64,000 nucleotides of DNA, from contig NZ_FORA01000004.1 in NCBI RefSeq assembly GCF_900113875.1, positions 284,001 through 348,000 on the forward strand, in the 5' to 3' direction. Origin of the DNA: Jannaschia pohangensis. GTDB lineage: Bacteria > Pseudomonadota > Alphaproteobacteria > Rhodobacterales > Rhodobacteraceae. The translations under genes were made by a program, and so were the position numbers. The notes beneath the pieces were generated by a model that was not told the DNA's origin, searched no databases, and was given only the letters and a program-made list of their open reading frames with translations. Shown here piece by piece: positions 1 to 8,367 of the stretch (position 1 is the stretch's first letter; the number at the start of each line of letters is the position of its first letter).

Positions 1-1509
1 GCGGGCTATAACGACGGGCCGCAGGGCTTGGCCGAGGTCTTCTTGCGCATCAACGGATTGCTCATCGATCTGGTGATCGACCGGGACCACCAGATCGGCA
101 AACAGGACAAGGCGGGCATCGCCGACATCCTGCTTGAAAGCGCGCTGTCGGCGATCATGGATTGCGAAGACTCGGTCGCTTGCGTGGACGCCGAAGACAA
201 GGTCGGTGCCTATGCCAACTGGCTTGGCCTGATGAAGGGCGACCTGAGTGAAGAGGTCGCGAAGGGCGGCGAGACCTTTACCCGCGTCCTGAACGACGAC
301 GTGGTCTTTACCGCCCCGGACGGGGAGCAGGTCACCCACAAGGGCCGCGCCCTGATGCTGATCCGCAATGTCGGGCACCTGATGACCAATCCGGCGATCC
401 TGATGAAGGACGGCGGCGAAATTCCCGAAGGCCTGATGGACGCCGTGGTCACCGTGCTGATCGCGATGCACGACCTGTCGCGGGCGGGCGGGAATTCGAC
501 CAAGGGGTCGGTCTATGTGGTCAAACCCAAGATGCATGGGCCCGAAGAGGTCGCCTTTGCCGACGAAATCTTCACCCGTGTCGAAGGCCTGCTCGGGCTG
601 CCGCTCAACACGGTCAAGCTTGGCATCATGGACGAGGAGCGCCGGACGTCGGCCAACCTCAAGGAGTGCATCCGCGCCGCCAAGTCCCGCGTGGCCTTCA
701 TCAACACCGGCTTCCTTGATCGGACGGGCGACGAGATCCACACCTCGATGGAAGCCGGCCCGATGCTGCCCAAGGGCGAGATGAAGTCGACGCCCTGGAT
801 CACCAGCTATGAGGATCGTAACGTCGACATCGGCCTGGCCTGCGGCCTGCGGGGGCGCGCGCAGATCGGCAAGGGGATGTGGGCGATGCCCGACCTGATG
901 CAGGCGATGCTGGAGCAGAAGATCGGTCATCCGAAATCGGGTGCGAATTGCGCCTGGGTGCCGTCACCCACGGCCGCGACGCTGCACGCGACTCATTACC
1001 ATCACGTCGATGTGCTGGCCCGTCAGGAAGAGCTGGCCGCCGCCGGACCGCGTGGCACGCTGGACGATCTGCTGACCATTCCGGTGATGGAGGGGCGCAA
1101 CCTCTCCGAGGACGAGGTTACCGCCGAGATCGAGAACAATGCGCAGGGCATTCTGGGCTATGTCGTCCGGTGGGTGGATGCGGGCATCGGCTGCTCGAAG
1201 GTGCCGGACATCAACGATGTGGGCCTGATGGAAGACCGCGCGACCTGCCGGATTTCCAGTCAGGCGCTGGCCAATTGGTTGCACCACGGTCTGATCTCGC
1301 CCGATCAGGTCGAGGCGGCGATGCAGAAGATGGCCGCCAAGGTCGATGCCCAGAATGCGGGTGACCCGACCTATCGCGCGATGGCGCCGGGGTTCAACTC
1401 GGTGGCCTATCAGGCGGCCAAGGACCTGGTCTTTGCGGGCCGCGTTCAGCCGTCAGGTTATACCGAGCCGGTGTTGCACGCCCGTCGCCTTGAGCTGAAG
1501 GCCAGCTGA
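1..1509 (+). CDS. glcB: Malate synthase G, C-terminal part (5' end outside window)
   Basis: Condenses glyoxylate with acetyl-CoA to malate in the cytoplasm (glyoxylate/glycolate use). The frame is open from the window edge, so only about 500 of the usual roughly 720 residues are present. The visible part has the family's features: the [12 protein letters not shown] segment, the [10 protein letters not shown] segment, [13 protein letters not shown], and a C-terminal helical region with [10 protein letters not shown] near the end. It is followed by a hairpin terminator and then a GlcG-like gene, the neighbourhood expected for a glycolate-utilisation locus. Identity is firm; the start lies outside the window. 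Confidence 0.96.
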   Translation, partial: AGYNDGPQGLAEVFLRINGLLIDLVIDRDHQIGKQDKAGIADILLESALSAIMDCEDSVACVDAEDKVGAYANWLGLMKGDLSEEVAKGGETFTRVLNDDVVFTAPDGEQVTHKGRALMLIRNVGHLMTNPAILMKDGGEIPEGLMDAVVTVLIAMHDLSRAGGNSTKGSVYVVKPKMHGPEEVAFADEIFTRVEGLLGLPLNTVKLGIMDEERRTSANLKECIRAAKSRVAFINTGFLDRTGDEIHTSMEAGPMLPKGEMKSTPWITSYEDRNVDIGLACGLRGRAQIGKGMWAMPDLMQAMLEQKIGHPKSGANCAWVPSPTAATLHATHYHHVDVLARQEELAAAGPRGTLDDLLTIPVMEGRNLSEDEVTAEIENNAQGILGYVVRWVDAGIGCSKVPDINDVGLMEDRATCRISSQALANWLHHGLISPDQVEAAMQKMAAKVDAQNAGDPTYRAMAPGFNSVAYQAAKDLVFAGRVQPSGYTEPVLHARRLELKAS

Positions 1510-1526
1510 CGCCACCACAGACACGC

Positions 1527-1556
1527 GCGGGCACTGCGGTGCCCGCCTTCCTTTTT
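1527..1556 (+). terminator. Rho-independent terminator after glcB
   Basis: An 8-bp perfect stem (GCGGGCAC/GTGCCCGC, tetraloop TGCG) is followed by CTTCCTTTTT. It lies 17 bp after the glcB stop and before the glcG-like start, so glcB transcripts probably end or are attenuated here. Confidence 0.75.
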
Positions 1557-1575
1557 GCGAACCATAGGTTGACAC

Positions 1576-2004
1576 ATGCCCGAAATCTCACTCCGCCGCG
1601 CCCGCCAGATCATCAAGGGCACGCTTGCCAAGGGCCGGGAGATGGGCCTGAAGCCCCTGTCTGTCGTCGTTCTGGACGCGGGTGGCCATGTGAAGGCCTT
1701 CGAGCGGGAGGATCACGCCTCCGCCGGGCGTTTCGCCATCGCCCACGGCAAGGCCTATGGCGCGATCATGCTTGGCATCGGCGGCACTGCCCAGATGGCG
1801 CGGGCCGAGCAGCAGGCCTATTTCATGCAGGCGGTGAACGGACTTTTCGGGGGGCAGGTCGTTCCGGTTCCGGGCGGCATTCTCGTGCGCGATGCCAAGG
1901 GCAACCTGCTCGGGGCGATCGGCGTGACGGGCGACACGTCCGACAACGATGCGGCGGCGGGCCTGGCGGGCATCGACAGCCTGGGCCTTGTGGGCGAAGC
2001 CTGA
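1576..2004 (+). CDS. glcG: GlcG/HbpS-family protein (DUF336)
   Basis: Small 142-residue protein of the GlcG/HbpS family; members include haem-binding and corrinoid-related proteins, and the true role of GlcG is unclear. The signature elements are present: ARQIIKGTLAKGREMG near the N-terminus, SVVVLDAGGHVKAFERED, and the C-terminal VPGGILVRDAKGNLLGAIGVTGDTS-type strand-turn with an SDNDAAAG tail. There is no signal peptide, so it is likely cytoplasmic. It lies directly downstream of glcB in the same direction, as in glc operons, although a terminator separates them. The ribosome-binding site before this ATG is weak. Confidence 0.85.
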   Translation: MPEISLRRARQIIKGTLAKGREMGLKPLSVVVLDAGGHVKAFEREDHASAGRFAIAHGKAYGAIMLGIGGTAQMARAEQQAYFMQAVNGLFGGQVVPVPGGILVRDAKGNLLGAIGVTGDTSDNDAAAGLAGIDSLGLVGEA

Positions 2005-2138
2005 CCATTCCGGGGGTGCCGGTGATGAAAATCTGGGCAAATGCACAACTGTGCACCCAAGCAGGCCCGCCTCTGCGGTCAGGCCGGCTATGCCCTGCGC
2101 CCGGCATTGGGTAAAATGCGCCGAAACCGGAGGACCGC

Positions 2139-2912
2139 ATGCGCCCCATCGTCGGCATCATCTCGAACAGCTACCTCATCAACGACCAGTATCCCGCCCA
2201 TGCCAATGGCGCGATGAATGCCGAGGCGATCAACCGCGTCGCCGATGCCATGCCGCTGGTCTTTCCGGCCTGTCCCGAAACCAGCCGGATCGATGAATTG
2301 CTGGAGGTCTTTGACGGCTTCCTGCTGACCGGCGGGCGGCCGAACGTTCACCCCGAAGAATACGGCGCCGCCGAAACCGAGGCGCATGGCACCTTTGACC
2401 GGGGCCGCGATGCCGTGGCCCTGCCGCTGATCCGCGCCTGCGTCGAGCGGGGCCAGCCGGTCCTGGGGATTTGCAGGGGCTTTCAGGAGGTTGCGGTCGC
2501 CATGGGGTCGACCCTGCACCCCGAGATCCGCGACTTGCCGGGGCGCATGAACCACCGGATGCCCCCGGATGGCACGCTGGAGGAGAAATTTGCCCTGCGT
2601 CACGAAGTGCGGTTCACGCCCGGCGGACCCTTCGACCGCCTGATGGGGGCGCAGACGGTGATGACGAACACGCTGCACGGTCAGGGGATCGAGACGCCGG
2701 GGCCGCGCATCGTCATCGATGGCCGCGCGCCCGACGACACGCCCGAGGCGATCTGGATCAAGGACGCGCCCGGGTTCTGCATGGCCGTGCAATGGCATCC
2801 CGAATACCGCGCCGCCGAAGATCCGGTGTCGCGTCCCCTGTTCAAGGCCTTTGGACAAGCCTGTCGCGACTGGCGCGCGGCGCGCAATCCCGGACTTCGC
2901 GTCGCGGTCTGA
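2139..2912 (+). CDS. Gamma-glutamyl-GABA hydrolase-like class I amidotransferase (peptidase C26, PuuD-like)
   Basis: Predicted cysteine hydrolase of gamma-glutamyl bonds, as in putrescine/GABA breakdown, 257 residues. The nucleophile elbow GICRGFQE (Cys near residue 113) and the His-Glu pair in VQWHPEYR near the C-terminus form the expected catalytic triad; DGFLLTGGRPNVHP is the family's glycine-rich segment. The start is supported by GGAGG seven bases upstream. It stands alone, with the convergent ligase gene ending 24 bp away. The exact substrate is inferred from the family only; no puu genes are adjacent. Confidence 0.88.
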   Translation: MRPIVGIISNSYLINDQYPAHANGAMNAEAINRVADAMPLVFPACPETSRIDELLEVFDGFLLTGGRPNVHPEEYGAAETEAHGTFDRGRDAVALPLIRACVERGQPVLGICRGFQEVAVAMGSTLHPEIRDLPGRMNHRMPPDGTLEEKFALRHEVRFTPGGPFDRLMGAQTVMTNTLHGQGIETPGPRIVIDGRAPDDTPEAIWIKDAPGFCMAVQWHPEYRAAEDPVSRPLFKAFGQACRDWRAARNPGLRVAV

Positions 2913-2935
2913 CGGCGCGGGCGACGGGCACGGCC

Positions 2936-4534
2936 CTAGCCATATGTTTTCAGCATTTCGAGCAGGTCGTCGTGGGTATTGGCGTCTTGCACGGTCTTGT
3001 CGTGTCGCCAGCGCAGCATCCGGGGAAAGCGCAGGGCCACGCCCGATTTGTGCCGCGTGCTGCGCTGGATGCCTTCGAACCCGATCTCGAAGACATGCTC
3101 CGGCGGGACCTGCCGCACGGGACCAAAGCGGGCCAGCGTATTGCGCCGCACCCAATGGGTGATCTGACGGAATTCGGCGTCGGTCAGCCCGGAATAGGCC
3201 TTGGTGAAGGGGACGAGTTCATTTCCCTTCCAGACGGCGAATGTGAAGTCTGTATAAAGATTTGCACGGCGACCGTGGCCGGCCTGCGCATAGATCATGA
3301 CGGCGTCGATAGAGAGTGGGTCCAGCTTCCATTTCCACCAATCGCCGCGCTTGCGCCCGACGTGATAGGGACTGTCGCGGCGCTTCAACATCAGGCCCTC
3401 GGCCATTCTGTCGCGCGCGGTCGCCCGCTCGCCCGCCAGGGTTGCCCAGGTGTCGAAGTGAAGGAGCGGGGACAGAAGAACCGGGGCCTCGGCCGGCAGG
3501 TCGGCCAGCATCTGTTCCAGCCGGGCACGGCGCGTGGCGAAGGGCAGGGTGCGAAGGTCGGTGCCGTCCGCCTCCAACAGGTCATAGGCGCGCAGCACCA
3601 CCGGCGCGTCGGCCAGCACCTTCTTCGGCACGGTCTTGCGGCCGATCCGGGTTTGCAGCGCGTTGAAACCCATCGGTTGCGCCGCCGCCGCATCCCAGGC
3701 CAGAACTTCGCCATCGAGCACGGTGCCGTCGGGCAGAAAATCGCGGACGCGGGCGAATTCGGGAAAGCGGTCGGTCATCAACTCCTCGCCCCGCGACCAC
3801 AGGAAGTGCTGGCCGCCCCGCAGGATCAACTGACCCCGGATGCCGTCCCATTTCCATTCGGCCAGCCAATCCGCCGGGTCGCCCAAGGCGGTCGGATCGT
3901 CGTCGACGCCGTGGGCAAGGCAGAACGGATAGGGTCGGCTGAGCGCCGCCTCGGGGTCGGGCGCGGTGATGAGTGTCGCGAAGGTCGTGCTGTCCGGCGA
4001 CCAGTCGCCCATCAGCCGGTGCGCCAGTTCCGCCTCGTCTATTTCGGTGGCGCGGGCCAGGGCGCGGGTCATGAGCTTCTGGCTGACCCCGACGCGAAAA
4101 CCGCCTGTTATCAGCTTGTTGAAGACGAAGCGTTCGGTCCCCGCCAGGCGTTTCCAGGCGGCCAGGATGGCGGCCTTGCGCGTCGCCTCGTCCAGAGGGG
4201 CGAGGGCGCGGATATCGGCGATCCAGTCACTCAGGCTGCGGTCGCTGGTCGTGCCGGGGTCGGGCAGCACCAGGTGGATCGTCTCGGCCAGGTCGCCGAC
4301 CACGTCATAGCTGGCCCGGAAAAGCCACATCGGCAGGCTCGCCGCCTCGGACGCCCATTCGGCCAATCGGGTCGTCGTCACCGTGCGCTTCGGCCGACGG
4401 CCCGACAGCAGGGCAATCGTCCAGAGCCGGTCGCCATCCGGGGCCTGCGCGAAGTATTCGGCAAGCGCGTTGGTCTTCGCAGAGGTCTTGGTCGTCTGGT
4501 CCAATGTCTTGAACAGCTCGGCGAACAACCTCAT
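2936..4534 (-). CDS. ATP-dependent DNA ligase (bacterial LigB/C-like, repair type)
   Basis: Seals DNA nicks using ATP, 532 residues. It has an N-terminal alpha-helical DNA-binding domain, then the adenylation domain with the nucleotidyl-transfer lysine motif EWKWDGIRGQ near residue 225, motif III-type LDGEVLAWD, EGLMLKRRDSPY (motif IV) and WWKWKLD (motif V), then an OB-fold domain. It is the last gene of a leftward operon and overlaps the upstream hydrolase by 4 bp (ATGA). Bacteria with this ligase usually pair it with the MBL-fold exonuclease found two genes upstream and an Lhr-like helicase, which is not in this cluster. It is dispensable for replication in such species and probably serves repair. 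Confidence 0.95.
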   Translation of the reverse strand: MRLFAELFKTLDQTTKTSAKTNALAEYFAQAPDGDRLWTIALLSGRRPKRTVTTTRLAEWASEAASLPMWLFRASYDVVGDLAETIHLVLPDPGTTSDRSLSDWIADIRALAPLDEATRKAAILAAWKRLAGTERFVFNKLITGGFRVGVSQKLMTRALARATEIDEAELAHRLMGDWSPDSTTFATLITAPDPEAALSRPYPFCLAHGVDDDPTALGDPADWLAEWKWDGIRGQLILRGGQHFLWSRGEELMTDRFPEFARVRDFLPDGTVLDGEVLAWDAAAAQPMGFNALQTRIGRKTVPKKVLADAPVVLRAYDLLEADGTDLRTLPFATRRARLEQMLADLPAEAPVLLSPLLHFDTWATLAGERATARDRMAEGLMLKRRDSPYHVGRKRGDWWKWKLDPLSIDAVMIYAQAGHGRRANLYTDFTFAVWKGNELVPFTKAYSGLTDAEFRQITHWVRRNTLARFGPVRQVPPEHVFEIGFEGIQRSTRHKSGVALRFPRMLRWRHDKTVQDANTHDDLLEMLKTYG

Positions 4535-5385
4535 CGCAGGAAATCCGCCATGGCGGCGACGGCGCGGTCGGCCTTGGGGGTGCGGCCTGCGAACATTTGC
4601 CAGACATGAGGCACGCCGCTTTCCTTCTGGACGGTCACTTCGCCGCCAAAGGCGCGCAGGCGTTCGGCAATCGCGTCACTGTCGCCTTCGAGGATCTCGC
4701 CCTTGCCGACCTGAATCAGAACCGGCGGCGCGCCGGTAAAATCGGCGTGGATCGGCGAGACGCGAGGGTCCGTCACATCGGCTTGCCCGGCATAATCGCG
4801 CGAGACGCGGCGCAGCATCGAAACCGGCAGGATCAGTTCACCGTCGGTGGGTGGCACCGGCCGCGCCGGGTCCAGATCGACGGCGGCGGAGGCGAGGATC
4901 ACCCGTTCGGGCGGTGTGCCATCGGCCAGCAGGCTGGCCAGGGTGGTGAGGGCAAAGCATCCCCCGGCGCTGTCACCGCCGATGCCGAATGGCCCTTCCT
5001 CAATCAGGGCACGGGCGGCGGCCAGGCAATCGTCCGGGCCTGCCGGGAAGGGGTGTTCGGGGGCCAGGCGATAATCGGGCAGGATAATGCGGCGCCCAGA
5101 CGCGCGGGCCAGCGCCGCCGCCAGATTGGCATAGCTGTAGCTCGACCCCATGACGAAGCCACCACCGTGCAGCCAGAGCAGCGTACCCTGCGGATCGGGT
5201 GGCGCATATTCGCGGGCCGGTATTCCGCCCAGATCGCGGCGTGTCACGGTGAAGCCATCGCCGCGCGGACGGGGCGCGAACGTCTCGAACCCCCGGCGGT
5301 GCAACCACCAGGGCGTCGGCACGGACATGGCGGGTTTGACCAGCCATCGACAGGTCAAGGCCACTGCGTCATCCCGCCAGCTCAT
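4531..5385 (-). CDS. Alpha/beta hydrolase fold-3 (HSL-type esterase)
   Basis: Predicted carboxylesterase, 284 residues. The oxyanion-hole motif HGGG is at 73-76, the nucleophile in GGDSAGG (Ser near 139), an acidic residue in the GKGEILEGDSD segment and the histidine in VPHVW complete the triad of the hormone-sensitive-lipase family. The ATG chosen at 5385 gives a normal-length enzyme and overlaps the exonuclease stop by 4 bp; the ligase start overlaps its own stop by 4 bp. The frame stays open far upstream, but that part is antisense noise over the exonuclease gene. Its place between exonuclease and ligase suggests co-expression; a repair role is unproven. Confidence 0.9.
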   Translation of the reverse strand: MSWRDDAVALTCRWLVKPAMSVPTPWWLHRRGFETFAPRPRGDGFTVTRRDLGGIPAREYAPPDPQGTLLWLHGGGFVMGSSYSYANLAAALARASGRRIILPDYRLAPEHPFPAGPDDCLAAARALIEEGPFGIGGDSAGGCFALTTLASLLADGTPPERVILASAAVDLDPARPVPPTDGELILPVSMLRRVSRDYAGQADVTDPRVSPIHADFTGAPPVLIQVGKGEILEGDSDAIAERLRAFGGEVTVQKESGVPHVWQMFAGRTPKADRAVAAMADFLR

Positions 5386-6386
5386 GCGTCGGCCTCTTCG
5401 ATTTCGAGCAGGTCGTCGCCGAACTCCGTCTGAACGATCTGCGCGTCGTATCCCCGCTCTTCCAGCCATTGCCGAAAGACCGTGGTGTAGCCATGGGTGG
5501 CAAAGATGCGGGTCGCCCCGGTGGCGGCGATTGCGGCGTTCAGGCCCTTCCAGTCGGCGTGATCGCTGACCACGAAGCCCCGGTCGGCGGCCCGTCTGCG
5601 GCGCACGCCCCGAAGTGCCATCCACCCCGAGGCAAAGGCGGTCGAGACGGGGCCGAACCGCTTGATCCAGCCACCCGCGAGGGCCGAAGGCGGCGCGATG
5701 ACCAGCGCGCCCCTGAGGGCCTTGAGGTCGGTGTCGGGGGTCACGCGGATGGTGTGGGGCAGGGTCACGCCCTGGGCGCGCAGCACGGCGTTGGTGTTCT
5801 CGATCGCGCCATGGGTCAGGATCGGGCCGATGGATGGGTCGACCATCGTCATGACCCGCTGCGCCTTGCCCAGAGAATAGGCGCCAAGGGCTGCGACGCG
5901 GCCGGTGTCGCGGCAATCCTGCCACCAGGCGTTGATCTCGGCGGCCAAGACATCGTCGGATTTCCAGTCGAACACCGGAAGGCCGAAGGTGCATTCGGTG
6001 ATGAAGGCATGGCAGGTCACCGGCTCCCATGGCTCCGACAGGCCGTCCGCCGTGGTCTTGTAGTCGCCGGAGGCCACCCAGATCTCGCCCCGGTGTTCGA
6101 CGCGGATCTGCGCGCTGCCCGGGACGTGGCCTGCGGGGTGAAAGCTGACCGTGACGCCGTTGATGTCGCGCGCCTGACCGTAGGCCAGGCCCTCGATGTC
6201 GATGTCCCCCAGACGGTGTCGGATGACCGGTGCGGCGGCGTTGGTGCTCAGGTAATGGCGGTGGCCGAAATAGGCGTGGTCGGCGTGGCCATGGGTAACA
6301 AGCGCCCGGTCCACGGGTTTCCAGGGGTCGATGTAGAACCGACCGGCGGGGCAATAGATGCCTTCATCGCGAAATTCGAGGACCAT
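5382..6386 (-). CDS. Ligase-associated DNA exonuclease (metallo-beta-lactamase/beta-CASP fold)
   Basis: Predicted metal-dependent DNA exonuclease of the ligase-associated family, 334 residues. The metal site is visible as THGHADH (HxHxDH) near residue 32, followed by PAGHVPGSAQI, the SGDYK aspartate, and a late SDHADW histidine in the beta-CASP part. The first ATG at 6386 is chosen; a TTG three codons upstream is possible. It is the first gene of the three-gene operon with the hydrolase and the ATP-dependent ligase, all joined by 4-bp overlaps, which supports a common end-processing and sealing pathway. Confidence 0.92.
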   Translation of the reverse strand: MVLEFRDEGIYCPAGRFYIDPWKPVDRALVTHGHADHAYFGHRHYLSTNAAAPVIRHRLGDIDIEGLAYGQARDINGVTVSFHPAGHVPGSAQIRVEHRGEIWVASGDYKTTADGLSEPWEPVTCHAFITECTFGLPVFDWKSDDVLAAEINAWWQDCRDTGRVAALGAYSLGKAQRVMTMVDPSIGPILTHGAIENTNAVLRAQGVTLPHTIRVTPDTDLKALRGALVIAPPSALAGGWIKRFGPVSTAFASGWMALRGVRRRRAADRGFVVSDHADWKGLNAAIAATGATRIFATHGYTTVFRQWLEERGYDAQIVQTEFGDDLLEIEEADA

Positions 6387-6531
6387 GACCGACAACCTAG
6401 CAGGAAGGGCGTCCGTGGCCAGCGCGCGATCTCTGTCCTGCGGGTCGTTTCCGGGGGCCCGGTGGAGGCTGTGCGCAGGCCTTGGCCGGATCGCCGCGGC
6501 GCGGGCGGCGTCCGCTCGTGCCCGGCGTGGT

Positions 6532-7584
6532 CTATCCGTCGGGAGGGGCGTTCAGCGTCAGTTCGCCCGCGTCTTCCATCTCCCGGATGGCGGCGACCGC
6601 GCGGCCCATGGCCTCTTCCACCTCTTCGGTCGGGATGGTGCCGCGCTCTGCCATCTCTTCGCGGATCTGTTCGGCCATCCGTTTGGAAATCGCGCCGAGG
6701 ATGAATTCGCCGATATGCGCCTGTTCCGGCGAAAGACCGGCCAGCGCCGTGACCAGTGTGACATTGTCGATGTTGCGCAGGACGCGCGGCATGTCGCGGG
6801 GGTCGATGCGGTCGGGGATATTCTCGAAACTGAAGACCGAGGCGCGGACGCGCGCGGCGAAGTCGGCGTTTTCCTGGTCGAGGCTTTCGAGGATGCCGCG
6901 CCGGACAGAGGCAGTTGCGGAATTGAGGATCGCCGCCACCCGTTTGACCCCGTCGGTCGCGAAGGCCATGGCGGGGCGCGAGGCGAATTGCTGGCCCAGG
7001 GCCACGCCGATCTGCGCCACGGCGTCGGGGGCCACGGATTCGGTGCGCGCGAAGGCCGCCGAGACGGCAGAGGCCCGCTCGGGCGGCAGAAGTTTCATCA
7101 GGTCCGCCGCGCGGGACGCCGGCAGTTTCGACAGAAGGATCGCGCAAACCTCGTCCGTTTCGCCATCGAGCATCTTGACCACAGCCTCGGCATCGAGGCC
7201 CGCGACCTGTTCCCAGGGGCCTGCGCCCGGAACACCGTCAAGACCCAGTTCGGTCGCCAGCGCCTCGACCACGTCGAGCGACAGCATCCCGTCCAGCGCC
7301 ACAAGGATCTTGGCCGGATCGCGTGGAACATGCAGGCCGATGTTGTCGAGTTCGGCGGCGAATTCGCTGACTACGGCGGCAAGGGTTTCCTTGTCGACGA
7401 ACCGCAGACCGGCCATGTCGCAGACAAGTTGGCGTTGCTGCTCACGGGGCAGATCGCCGACCCCGGGGTCGACCCCGCCGGAGATCAGCAGATGGACAAC
7501 CACCGCCGCTTTCTGGCGTTGCGTCAATTGTCGCGTCGCGCTGTCGCGCATCGTGACCAGCGATGTCGGATCGAGGAAGGACAA
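6532..7584 (-). CDS. fliG: FliG-like flagellar motor switch protein (divergent)
   Basis: A 350-residue protein with FliG layout: N-terminal helical domain beginning LTQRQKAAVVVHLLIS, a middle repeat (residues about 100-190), and a C-terminal domain containing RVLRNIDNVTLVTALAGLS and ISKRMAEQIREEMAERG, where the torque-generating charged helix normally lies. FliG joins the FliM/FliN C-ring to the MS ring. The EHPQ motif usual in the middle domain is replaced by GETD. No other flagellar gene is nearby. The start shown is TTG; an ATG at 7551 is an alternative. Assignment to the FliG fold is good, a working motor role is less sure. Confidence 0.8.
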   Translation of the reverse strand: MSFLDPTSLVTMRDSATRQLTQRQKAAVVVHLLISGGVDPGVGDLPREQQRQLVCDMAGLRFVDKETLAAVVSEFAAELDNIGLHVPRDPAKILVALDGMLSLDVVEALATELGLDGVPGAGPWEQVAGLDAEAVVKMLDGETDEVCAILLSKLPASRAADLMKLLPPERASAVSAAFARTESVAPDAVAQIGVALGQQFASRPAMAFATDGVKRVAAILNSATASVRRGILESLDQENADFAARVRASVFSFENIPDRIDPRDMPRVLRNIDNVTLVTALAGLSPEQAHIGEFILGAISKRMAEQIREEMAERGTIPTEEVEEAMGRAVAAIREMEDAGELTLNAPPDG

Positions 7585-7599
7585 GGGGCACCCGTTTTA

Positions 7600-7870
7600 C
7601 CGTGATGCCCTCTTGTGGGGCGAAAGCCCTAAGATTTCGTTTCGGTTCGGCGGATCAGTCCATGCCCAGGGGGCACGGCAGGGATTGCCGAATGACGGGA
7701 CTGGATGGAGGAGGATCGGTGAAAGCCCGGTGACCGCAAGCCAATTCGCGCCTGCACCAGAAAGGGTGCAACCGCGCTAAATCTCTGGCGATGTCCGTTG
7801 GTGGGTTTGGCATTGCGGGGCCGACAAGGGCCCCGCGTCCTGCCAGGGACAGGTCCGTGAGGACCCGAGT
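7600..7870 (+). other. Gene-free stretch with several hairpins (possible structured RNA)
   Basis: No credible protein gene lies between the FliG-like start and the next stop. On the plus strand there are four compact hairpins: GGGC-GAAA-GCCC (7618-7629), TGCACC/GGTGCA (7753-7770), GCGGGGCC/GGCCCCGC (7815-7836) and GGTCC-GTGA-GGACC (7852-7865). Two carry GNRA tetraloops when read as plus-strand RNA. I could not match the whole to RNase P, tmRNA, SRP or 6S RNA. It could equally be the leader of the leftward fliG-like gene. Confidence 0.35.
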
Positions 7871-7871
7871 A

Positions 7872-8294
7872 TCAGTTCCCGCCGGAGACGCGGCAGTCTG
7901 CGGTTTCCGGATTCCAGGTCGAACCGGGGTTGCATTCGCCTAAGGCGAGCGTCGCGGCTTCGAAATTGCCATTCTCTTCCCAGACGATGTCCGATGCGCT
8001 GATCGCGGTCAGGGAGTCGACGTTGCGATTGGTGCCGTTCTCGATCGAACCCTCGGAGAAGAACTCCTCGGACAGATAAAGCGAGTCGCCTACGGACAGG
8101 ATCACGGTGCTGCCCGAGTTGGGTGTCCCGACGGGGTCGACGACAGACGACTGGCCACCGCTGCTTGGCTGCGACACGTTCTGGACGTCTTGGACCTGGA
8201 CGGGCTGTCCGTTTCCGTTTGATTGGCCTTGGGTTGATTGGGCTTGGGCGATACCAGAGGTCAGCATCAGGACGATCAGGGGCAGGCGAAGCAT
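7872..8294 (-). CDS. Small secreted protein of unknown function
   Basis: A 140-residue protein. The ATG at 8294 opens a clear signal peptide (MLRLPLIVLMLTSGIAQAQ), so it is probably exported; a longer frame upstream would bury this signal. The mature part starts with a Gln/Ser/Gly-rich low-complexity stretch and ends with two cysteines in the last 25 residues (ALGECNPG, ADCRVSGGN), which may form a disulfide. No recognised domain. It lies 73 bp downstream of argC in the same direction. Confidence 0.7.
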   Translation of the reverse strand: MLRLPLIVLMLTSGIAQAQSTQGQSNGNGQPVQVQDVQNVSQPSSGGQSSVVDPVGTPNSGSTVILSVGDSLYLSEEFFSEGSIENGTNRNVDSLTAISASDIVWEENGNFEAATLALGECNPGSTWNPETADCRVSGGN

Positions 8295-8367
8295 GGCAGG
8301 TGGCCTCAGGGGTTGGTTAAGGTTCCCAAGCCTTATGACGCCGCAAGCTGACCGAAATACGGACCGA

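Noticed and set aside
2471..4609. Very long open frame on the plus strand over the DNA ligase gene
   Set aside because: It is the antisense shadow of a clear ligase in GC-rich DNA; the translation is rich in Arg/Gly/His with no domain, and no ribosome-binding site.
4531..6354. A hydrolase with a 320-residue N-terminal extension
   Set aside because: The extension is out-of-frame reading of the exonuclease gene; the real hydrolase starts at 5385 with a 4-bp overlap.
7680..7800. Cobalamin riboswitch
   Set aside because: A GGTGAAAGCCCGG phrase is suggestive, but no B12 box (AGxxAGGAGACCTGCC-like) follows and no plus-strand gene lies downstream.
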